Assembly (NCBI GenBank): GCA_029215795.1 | Contig: JARDYH010000004.1 | Span: 205,448,017-205,512,016 of the forward strand | Direction of reading: 5' to 3' | DNA from: Anniella stebbinsi | Lineage: Eukaryota; Chordata; Lepidosauria; Squamata; Anniellidae | DNA: 64,000 nt | Shown here: positions 55,930 to 64,000 of the stretch, piece by piece | Numbering within the stretch: position 1 is the first letter of the stretch | How the letters are laid out: every line of letters begins with the position of its first letter | Program-made: the position numbers and the translations under genes | Notes under the pieces: generated by a model | Seen by the model: only the letters and a program-made list of their open reading frames with translations | Told to the model about the DNA's origin: nothing | Databases searched by the model: none

Positions 55930-56107
55930 TAGGGTAACCATATGGAAAGGACAGTTTGAAGGTACACCTGGTGAAATTCGCTCTTCATCACAACAGTTAA
56001 AGCTGCAGGAGCCCTGCCCTCTTGACCAGATACAAAAGAGGGCAGGGCTCCTGCAGCTTTAACTGTTATGATGAAGAGCGAATTTCACCAGGTGCTGCAT
56101 TTATACA
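55930..56107. mobile_element. Long-palindrome element P, copy 4, right arm truncated
   Basis: Starts TAGGGTAACCATATGG. The central hairpin has near-perfect arms (TCATCACAACAGTTAAAGCT / AGCTTTAACTGTTATGATGA) about an axis near 56035. After ATACAAATG at 56110 the rest is missing and element M begins. Confidence 0.8.
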
Positions 56108-56333
56108 AATGCTAACCGTTTGGTTAGGCCGCTAACCCTTTTGTTAATGACCATGTTTAAACCATGATTATGTAGCCACCATGGTTAAAATGGTTCACAC
56201 AACATGATAAGCCATCATGTTTAGCTTAAAATGTTTAAAATGCTTAATCACCATGGCTTAGTGTGTCATCTGAGGCATAAAAAACCCTATTCACCATGGT
56301 TTAAGGTGTCTTCTGAACGGGGCCTTTACGTTT
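56108..56333. repeat. Palindromic element M, copy 2
   Basis: Same family as 6843-7056: TTATGTAGCCACCATGGTTA is shared. The right end TTAAGGTGTCTTCTGAACGG is complementary to the expected left end, which was lost at the junction with element P. Confidence 0.7.
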
Positions 56334-56334
56334 T

Positions 56335-57705
56335 ACTGATGCAAATGAAGAGTCATCCTTGAGACAGATTCCATCCCACTTGTAGTTAGCCATTCACCAA
56401 TATATCATGGGCAAGCCGTAATTCTTCCCAGGAAAATAACTTGTCAAACCAAGCAATCAAACCACCCACAGAGGTATGGGTAAGCTGGTATTCATGCCAA
56501 TTTTTTTAAATACACATAATTATATGTATCCAAATATTGTGCTGTCTTTGTGACAAGTGAAGTTTGTTTATCTGAAATATTATTGGAAAAAATTTCAGTG
56601 GCCCCTTGAAGTTCTCAGAAAACCAAAAAGGATGCTCTATGTTTTGAAATGCCCTTAGCTCTATGCAAAGGAGACTACATTTTACCAGTAAGACAGCCAA
56701 CACAAGTAGCAGATGTAGGGAGATTGCCTATTTCAAGTAGGCACTTAGTTCCTTCCTTCCTTCCTTCTTTTAGGTTTTCTCGGACTGCAAAATCTTCTCA
56801 TCCCCCTCCTAAGTTTCTAAGAACTGTCACTGAGTGTTGCTTTTTAATTGGCTACCATGAGGGACAACCAGGAAAAAATAACAGGAACAGGAAATCAAGT
56901 GCAGAGGTTTGGGCCATGAAGCAGTGTGCCCTGACTGGCTACCTCTGGCACATTCAGCAGCTGTTTGGACATTTTGAAGGTACACTTTGGCCCTTGCCCT
57001 GCCATCTCCCATAGGTACTTGCCAGTGTCCGTTCTGAACTACTATGCCAGTTCCTTTTAAGATGCAGCACATGACGTAGCTGGTTGCCTTCTGGATTGAA
57101 GTAGTGGCTCTGTGACTCTGTAGTAGCTGAGGTCCCAAGGGGGAAAAAATAGAAAGGAGCTGTGCTATTGCTAATGGCAAGTCCTACCCTGAGAAACAGT
57201 TGGAGAATTTCTCCTCCCCATGGAAAAATTCAATGAAACCTCCCCCCCCACACCCGCACACCATTTCTTTGCCCCAGAAAAAGGGTACAGAATTTTGGGA
57301 GGCTATTTGCGCACAGCTCCAGATCTGATCTCTCTCTCTCTCAATCTCTGAGGTTTGGGGGTTAAGCAAGGAGTTGTGAAGTCAGCAATGTCAAATTTTG
57401 ACTTCCAGCTGCAAACAGACTAAAAGATCAATAGAACGCAAAACATTAATGTAAATTCCATTTACAGTCAGAGAAAAGTAAAAGAGGAAAAAAAAGTAAG
57501 AGTCACGGGGGGGTGGGGTGGAGATAAACCACAATAGATAGAGCCGTGTGGAGGAATAAATTCTTAAGCATCTCTACCACCACCACCATACACACATATA
57601 CCTCAAGTTCCCCCATAAAGAATCAGCAGGTCTTTCATGGGTTTGCTATTTTGTTAGAGGGAGTTCATTTCAATTTCAAATGACTGTGTTGCCTCTCCTT
57701 TTGTA
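56335..57705. other. Unique sequence
   Basis: (CCTT)n at 56751-56767 and G/C-runs at 57240-57250 and 57508-57515. A pair of overlapping 121 and 117 codon frames on opposite strands around 56650-57180 has no recognised domain. Confidence 0.35.
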
Positions 57706-57707
57706 TT

Positions 57708-58062
57708 TACTAGTATTTTGGATATTGTTCAGGAATCGTGCTGCAATCAGCTTTGCACTAAACGGCTTGATGGGGAAGTAATTAATTATTCTCGCCGCCT
57801 TTTCAATGAAAACGTTAAAAAAGGAGGGAGCCAAGGCTCCCCTCCCCCTTCCGCCCCCCTCCTGTAATCGTATACCACGGGCGGCTTTATTGGTTCTAAG
57901 GGAGGAGAAAGAGGCACATTTGCTTCCCTGCTGATCTCACGTTAAGCATGCTCACTTCACAGGCGGTGCGGTGGAAAGTGTAATTGCATGGAAGGTGAAT
58001 TGATTGCAATTAACCCCAGGACGTGGCCTCAGGCTGGGGTGTCCCACCTTCCTCGCAGGAAA
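57708..58062. promoter_or_regulatory. Candidate conserved non-coding element
   Basis: Repeat-free block with ATTA-core sites (GAAGTAATTAATTATTCTCG), GTAATTGCATGG, TTGATTGCAATTAACC and retained CG (CTCGCCGCC, CACGGGCGGC). Resembles deeply conserved enhancer DNA by composition. Not provable here. Confidence 0.4.
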
Positions 58063-58064
58063 GG

Positions 58065-58632
58065 TGCCGCCAGGGGCAAAATATGCCACGGATGAATACA
58101 TACATCATAGAGCGAAGCACATATGTTTGGGGTAAAAGTACATAAATCACAGAGAAAAACACGCATTATATCGAAATGCTCAAATTATAAATGAAGCACA
58201 TAAATCATAAGATTAGGCTGTTGAATCACATCAGGAAACATAAATTATATAGCAGGATCCTAGGTTCATGGAAAGGTTCACCGAAGAATGAAATGAGCTC
58301 CTGTAACATCAGGAAATGGCAAAGTTACCAAGAAACCCAAATGCACCATGGCAGTTCTTCCGGTGAAACAGGATGAGAGCGAGTAGTGGTGATTAGACTT
58401 GCCTTCTTGTCAACTTCATGATGGGCCAAATGGTGATATTGAGAGAGGGTAGAACAAGCGGAGCAATTCTTCCTACAAACCGAGAGCTGGTTTGCACGTG
58501 GCATGGAAGCAGTGACACAGAGAATGTGGGAAGGGACTGCATATCTTCCCCTGCTCCTGTGGGAAAGATGCTTGAGTTCCCCTGGAAACTGTTGGCTCCA
58601 GTTTTTTGACAAGCCACCTTAGACAAGCCACC
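58065..58632. other. Unique sequence
   Basis: GACAAGCCACCTTA is duplicated in tandem at 58607-58635, next to the CR1 fragment. Otherwise nothing. Confidence 0.4.
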
Positions 58633-58633
58633 T

Positions 58634-58832
58634 TAGAATCATAGAATAGTAGAGTTGGAAGGGGCCTTTAAGGCCATCGAGTCCAACCCCCTGCTCAGTG
58701 CATGAATCCACCTTAAAGCATCCCTGACAGATGGCTGTCTAGCTGCATCTTGAATGACTCTAGTGTGGGAGAGCCCACGACCTTCCTAGGTAATTGGATC
58801 CATTGTTGTACTTCTCTAACAATGGGCCTCTT
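58634..58832 (-). mobile_element. CR1 LINE 3' end, minus strand
   Basis: Starts AGAATCATAGAATAGTAGAG, the CR1 octamer tail, then GTTGGAAGGGGCCTTTAAGG, GATGGCTGTCTAGCTGC and the end of ORF2. It is close in sequence to the 49 kb unit. 5'-truncated at about 200 bp. Confidence 0.9.
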
Positions 58833-58834
58833 GC

Positions 58835-59860
58835 AGTACTGCATCTCCTAGCACAGCAGCTGGGATCATGTGACACAAGGAGGAAATTGGGTTCCAACTG
58901 GCCCCATAAGGCCTCAGATCTTGGTCTGACCATTCAGGCTGAGTGAGTCAAGAAAGATGTTCTTTCACTGCACTTACTTGCTCAATTAGCCTATCCATTT
59001 ACCTCCTCAGAGATAGCTTTGCCTATAGAGCAGCAGCCCTGAAATCCCATTTTAGGTTCTCATTAGCACTTGCGTGGAGGTGGGGTCAGTCAAGAGTGTA
59101 TGCATAGACTACTACTTACCTCTCTGGATCAGGGCCATTGTGGCTGTCTACCTACCACTGCAATTCTAAAAGGCTCTCATGAATCCAAAGCTGATCTGTG
59201 TCCTTAGTATAATGGGACAAAGTCAAATGACTTCTACCATACGTTCAGTTCAATTTAGAAGTCGGCATGCGTGAATTACGTTTATCTTTAAATACAAGCC
59301 TTAAATGCACATACATGCCTGGCAATTTTTGCTTAGAGTGATGAGTTGAGCTTAGTGAATTGGGGATTCCTTAGTCATAAACAAAGTATTTGATCTATTC
59401 CCTTTTCTTTAGCCAACACAGACAAAAATATATATTGGGGGCTTTTTCTTTCTGTTGTAAATGTTTTGTTGTGAACACATTTCTAGCTAGCATTATGGCT
59501 AAGAGTAACATTATCATGAACAGTTTACAGCAGGAAGAAAAAGCCCCCAGTGTGTGTGTGTGTGTACGTACATACGTACATACTGGAGTGGTGTGGGTGT
59601 GATTCATAGGAAACAGAATAAAAACTGAATTAAAAAAAAACCTGAAGGTGCGCAGACACTTCAAATCAGTGTCATGAAAAGAGCTTCTATGATTGTTCTC
59701 TGTAATATAGTTATGAAATTCAAGCCAACCATGGTAAAAAAAAAAGTTCTAAGGCCGCCATCCCATGCACACTTACTTGGGACTATCGGTTCCTCCTTAA
59801 TCGTGAAAGATGATCGATGCTGCTGTCTCTGGGCTGGCAGATAATCTCTTCTATGGCACA
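58835..59860. other. Unique sequence
   Basis: (TG)n at 59551-59566 flanked by ACGTACATACGTACATAC at 59566-59583. A T-like scrap (CACTTACTTGGGAC) is at 59769. No coding feature. Confidence 0.4.
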
Positions 59861-59864
59861 GGGG

Positions 59865-60276
59865 TTAGGAATGGACAAAACTGTAAATTTCAGTTTCTCT
59901 CCATTTCTCATTTTCCCCAATCTTGAATTTTCTTTATCCTGAACACTATTTTTTTTAAAAAAAAGTTTGCATGAAAATTTATTATCATTTTTGTGTGCAT
60001 GTATTTTGCACATAATTTTGCCAAATATACATATTTTTGCAAGCAATTTCCTAATATAATGGAACTGTATGGGCATTGGTTTCACGAATATATACATTTT
60101 TGTGTTTATTTTCCCCTAATCTGTGCTTTTGTGTATGCATTTTGTTGATTGGAGAACTCCACTGAAAAATTCAGAGAAATGCAAACTTTGAAGGATAACT
60201 GAGTCTCAGTTCATGTGTTAGCTCAAAAGTGTGGAAGTAGGTAACTCTATCCTTTTGATTTCTCACCCATCCCTAA
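59865..60276. repeat. TAGGGATG-end element, AT-rich subfamily
   Basis: Left TTAGGAATGGACAAAAC, right TTTCTCACCCATCCCTAA. The interior repeats GTGTGCATGTATTTTGC, AATATACATATTTTTGC and TTTTGTGTATGCATTTTG words, like the copy at 6235. Confidence 0.7.
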
Positions 60277-60279
60277 TGG

Positions 60280-61366
60280 CAGTGCAGCATCAAAAACATT
60301 TTGAGGACAAGAAGGTGGTGGAAAGAGGTGCACAGATTTTGTTAAATCCATTCCGTCTATTTTTCATGGATTGTCAGGTGTCTTTCTATTGTCTGCTTCA
60401 TTTATTTTATGAAAATTTAATTCCACATGTGCTAAATTTCAGTAGCTCATGTGTACTTGTGAACTTGCGCAAAAGTACTGATGTGCATCAGTTAATGCAA
60501 ATTAGCACAAATCCCTCCCAGTTTTTTTTTTAAAAAGTCCCCAAGTCAGGAACGTCTGTGTGATTCGGAAAAAGCTGAACCATTGTGGAATCCACATAAA
60601 AACCTGAACGTTTTTGAATCTGTTGCATATTTCTCCAACATCCCAAGTGCACCTTGATAGCCAACTCTATTCTTGCTCTCATTTTAAGATCGGCAGAGGA
60701 TCTTTCAAGATCAATCTCATAATGCAAGCAGGGCACAGCCTTGCATTGCCCAGAAGCTGTAGCCAGAGGATTGTGCATCCTCTTTACATGAAAGCAGGAC
60801 AGGCATATCCAGCTCCCTCTTGCTTGCCCTATGACACTGTACTAAATGTTGCTTGCTCTGCAACAACTGTGGAAGAAGATCCGCTTGGGTTGCCATTTAC
60901 CTTATTAAAGTAGTTGGCTTATTAAAATAGCTGGCCAACAGCCCCCAAAACCTCCTATTGGTGGAGAGTACCTACAATATAAGCACAATTATTTTACGAG
61001 ATGATATATAGCTTTCATTAGATGAGGTACACCTTTTGCCGTAATGAATGTGCTTCAGCAAATGATCTATGCATCCTTTCTGGAATGTATGCGTTTCACT
61101 AGAAAAGGTATGTGTTCATCAACTATGAATAATGTTCCAAAAACGACATCACATCATCATATTTGACTGATACCAGTCCTGCATGAGGTAGCTATTCCCT
61201 TGTGACCATGAAAGCTCACGTATCTGAACTTGTACGATGGTTGTAGGTTGACATAAGTGTTGCACCCCTCCCCCCACAAAGTGCCTGACAATGGAGGGAT
61301 GGGTTAAAAATATCTATTTGTTAAGCAAATGTGACATTTGGACATGTTTAAGTACAGGGGACTATA
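60280..61366. other. Unique sequence
   Basis: No recognised family. Frames of 80-100 codons on both strands have no domain. Confidence 0.4.
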
Positions 61367-61368
61367 GA

Positions 61369-61506
61369 ATAGCCTTCTTGAACCTGGTGCCCTCCAGATG
61401 TTTTGGACTTCAACTCCCATTCACCCCAGCTAGCATTGATCATAGTAAGGAATGATAAGAGTTGCAGTCCAAAACATCTGGAGGGTGCCAAGTTGGGAAA
61501 GGCTGC
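61369..61506. repeat. hAT-like palindrome, complete copy
   Basis: Left TAGCCTTCTTGAACCTGGTG, right CACC/CAAGTTGGGAAAGGCTG; CCAGATGTTTTGGACTTCAA pairs with TGCAGTCCAAAACATCTGG. The most complete copy of the family that also occurs at 7.25, 19.86 and 38.0 kb. Confidence 0.8.
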
Positions 61507-61797
61507 TATTGAAGAATATTTTTCATTTGATCCTTGAGAAATCAGGCCATAGTTAAATCATCTATAAAATGCAATCACTTGACCAAATATCAGAATTGAG
61601 AATCTCAAGGGTGATTAGCAAAAAAAGGTGGGCAAATCATTGGTATACTGATGATATCTTTAAATGTTTTGAAGACCCAAATTGCTGTTTTGCTTTCCCT
61701 AATTGTTTTTCAGCTCATCACCAGTATACTTGAACATATAAATGTCTGTGCATGCAGGGACGCACACACACATGCACACAACACATACAGACTGGGT

Positions 61798-63181
61798 TCG
61801 GATGACACATTAGTCAACGGTTGACTAAACAGTCAACCATTGACCATTGTGTCATCTGTCGGGAAAACACACACACCATGGTTGACTAATTCCATGAAAT
61901 AACCAACGGAGATAACCAATGCTGTGCAGAGTTGACTGTCTGCACAACTGTGTTGTCTGTTGCGCTCCGTTGACTATTTCACATGCCTACAGAGTCGTAA
62001 CGCAAGAGTGGCAGAAACGCCTGCTGCTCCATAGGCATGTGTCAGCAAAGCAAAGATTCTTTGCAGCTAAGTTCCTCATGGCCAGGGCAGGGAGGGAGAA
62101 GAATTTACTTGGCATGGGAATGGGAGGATGGCTTGGCGAGGGGCGCTGAATCCATGGCTGCCCACATGTTCCCAGGGACACATGTCCCATCCCTGGGTGG
62201 GGCGCCGTGAACTCTGTCTTTGTGTGCTGCACTTGAGAGCTGTCAAAACAGCTCTCAAAAGCAAAGCAGCGAGAGAGATCCCTTCATGGAGCGGGAGAAG
62301 CACCCTGTTTCTTCTGTGGTGCCAGGCATGGGGAAAGGGTGGGAGGGGTTGCAGACACCTACTTCCACCCTGCCCCATGCCTGGCACCCCTGCTTCCTCA
62401 GAAGAAATGGGGCACAGCTCAGAAGAAACAGTGTGGGTGGGTGGGAGGGTCTTTCCATCAGAATCCCCCTTCATGCCAGGGTGTGGGGCCCCATCTTTAA
62501 AATTGGGGGGTGGGACTTGACAAAACCGACCCCCCTGCCAAGATCTGTGGGGAGCCACCAGTCCTTGGCAGGGGGGGGGGTCATTTTCACACACACACCA
62601 TTTTCCGGATGGGGAAGCCGCATTGGGCCATGAGAGAAATCCTTTTTCGCGATCTGTGAGAAAAGGCTTATTTGGAGGTAGGGAGGTATGGGACAGGGGT
62701 GGGGGGGGAAGGGTAGCCCCAGTGGGGGGACATTGGTGGGTGTTCCCACACTCTAGCACAAAGGGGTATTCTACTGGGATGTGGGTCTTTAAAGACCATT
62801 CCTCTCACCCACCCATCCCGTACTACAGCCCTGGATTAACCATTAAGCCATATAAGCACGTGCTTAGAGCACTGAGGGAAGTGGGGCACCACAGAGTACC
62901 AGTACCAGAGCTGTAGCCATCTAATTTTAAGGAATATATAAATATAATGAAAAACAGTTTATATTTACTATAGTTGTGTGTTCTGATGTGGGGGATGATG
63001 GCCTTGGAAGAAAACTGAGTTTTTCATGTCTTATTTCAGTACTTATTGAGTCTTAGTGCCTTGTTGGCTAAGCAATGGAAGGGCCAAGGAGGCACCATTA
63101 ATGGGCTGTGCTTAGGGCATCAGCTGGCCTTAATCCGGCTGTGCCGTATTATTAATTTCACAGTTGACTATTGTGTCGTCC

Positions 63182-63183
<2 letters not shown>
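61798..63183. mobile_element. Element X, 1.39 kb, bounded by 20 bp inverted repeats
   Basis: The left TCGGATGACACATTAGTCAA is the inverted complement of the right TTGACTATTGTGTCGTCCGA, with two mismatches in 20 bp. The first 65 bp is itself a palindrome (TTGACTAAACAGTCAACC at the centre), and another related unit (GGTTGACTAATTCCATG) follows. The interior holds a strong hairpin around 62354. The longest frames (227 codons minus, 137 and 130 plus) are Pro/Gly/Ser-rich, overlap on opposite strands and show no transposase signature. A non-autonomous DNA transposon is the simplest reading; the inner part may contain additional old insertions. Confidence 0.6.

Positions 63184-63218
<35 letters not shown>
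63181..63218. repeat. (GA)n microsatellite
   Basis: GAGAGAAAG followed by about 15 GA units, starting directly at the right end of element X. Confidence 0.95.
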
Positions 63219-63219
<1 letters not shown>

Positions 63220-63220
<1 letters not shown>

Positions 63221-63878
63221 CAATCAAATTCTATTAAACCAAAAAAAAGAATTTCATCCCCTTGTAATTCCTTCCTCTTTTGCAGCAAGAGCCCTTCTTC
63301 ATAGGGAAGTGGTTCCGGTAAAAACATGTTGGTTTGTAAAAGGAAATTTCTTTGCTAGTAGTCCCTGTTGCAGCCTCTGCATGGGCTGTGTGAAACTTAG
63401 GTACATGGGGTGGGTGGATTCATTCAGGTAATGTATGAGCCTTCTTCCACCCCTCTATTGTTTAGAATTTGAAATGCAATGTGACAGTAAGCTCTTAGTG
63501 TCCCCAAAGGATGACATTAATTCAAACCTCCATAAATCCTTGTAGGAATCTATTTGTTAATTCTTCAGACACCTTAGTAATATTTCTCCGCAGTTTGAAA
63601 TATAGTCTTCATTTCATTAATGCTTCTTCAGTTTAGATACTGCCATTGGAAACACTGGAAATATTGTTTTGAAAAGTGCTATTAATTTTCCCTTTCGTTT
63701 TCTCCTTGCTTATACATACCATGCAGTTGATGTAGTTTTTTTCAGAAGCCAGCAAGCAGTATCAAACAATTCTGATATTTACCAGTAAACCTGAAAGCCT
63801 TTGGTAAATGACCAAATTGTATTTTCATGATTTACTGCTTAAGAATGACTTTTGCAACGGAATGCTTGTGAAGGTCAA
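63220..63878. other. Unique sequence
   Basis: No recognised repeats or coding feature. Confidence 0.4.
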
Positions 63879-63880
63879 AA

Positions 63881-64000
63881 TTAGAGCTATGCACAGGTCC
63901 GGATCCCGAATCCGAAGCAGATTGGGGTGATCTGGACCTTCCGGATCCAAACTGGATTGGTGGCGGTCTGGATCATTCTAGATCGGATTGTTCCGGATCA
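63881..64000. repeat. TAGGGATG-end element with GGATC repeats, cut by window end
   Basis: Starts TTAGAGCTATGCACAGGTCC, an eroded TTAGGGATGTGCA end. The following 100 bp repeats TCCGGATC and TCTGGATC-type words every 10-25 bp. The right end lies beyond the window. Confidence 0.55.

Noticed and set aside
62076..62759. 227-codon minus-strand frame
   Set aside because: Pro/Gly/Ser-rich, overlaps plus-strand frames of 130 and 137 codons, no recognised motif; it lies inside an inverted-repeat-bounded element and looks like compositional noise.
1..64000. CRISPR array, bacterial operon or phage features
   Set aside because: Spaced repeats are absent, and LINE/SINE content shows vertebrate DNA.
1..64000. 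LTR retrotransposon or endogenous retrovirus
   Set aside because: No paired long terminal repeats, primer-binding site or gag/pol-like segments were found; all reverse-transcriptase pieces are of LINE type.

Overview
The window looks like intergenic or intronic DNA from a squamate reptile (lizard or snake). There is no compact gene layout. The sequence is AT-rich and full of degraded retrotransposons and DNA-transposon remnants: CR1 LINEs with the ATTCTATG-type 3' tail, L2-like LINEs, an L1-like and a probable R4/Dong-like LINE, MIR-type SINEs, and many short palindromic elements. Several of these palindromes are ones I associate with squamate genomes; that attribution is from memory, not a search. 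No protein-coding gene, tRNA, rRNA or CRISPR array could be supported. The longest open frames lie in GC-rich or low-complexity DNA or in decayed LINEs.

Layout. 1-10 kb: short palindromic elements, a CR1 fragment, and two direct copies of a ~0.6 kb block (4.87 and 9.66 kb). 10.4-15.1 kb: three L2 pieces, one with a GC-rich element inside and one with a target-site-flanked LINE inside. 15-26 kb: mostly unique sequence with small repeats. 26-28.6 kb: two L2 copies, one inside a palindromic element. 28.7-40 kb: the most repeat-dense part, with long-palindrome elements, three GC-rich elements, an L1-like ORF2 end split by another insertion, CR1 and MIR fragments. 40-44 kb: microsatellites and a repeat-free CpG-retaining block. 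44-50 kb: TAGGGATG-end elements and a CR1 whose 3' end is tandemly repeated. 50.4-52.2 kb: a CpG island with adjoining unique sequence. 52-64 kb: more elements, a possible conserved block at 57.7-58.1 kb and a 1.39 kb inverted-repeat-bounded element at 61.8-63.2 kb.

The best candidate for something undescribed is a ~350 bp, strikingly GCGC-rich, CpG-preserving element present five times in two subfamilies (11.4, 32.7, 38.0, 39.6, 53.8 kb). Its ends carry CCTCTACAAG-type inverted repeats, and one copy sits cleanly inside an L2 reading frame. It looks like a non-autonomous DNA transposon, but I could not assign it to a superfamily. The orphan CpG island and three or four repeat-free blocks could be regulatory DNA of a distant gene. 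That is inference and needs cross-species alignment.
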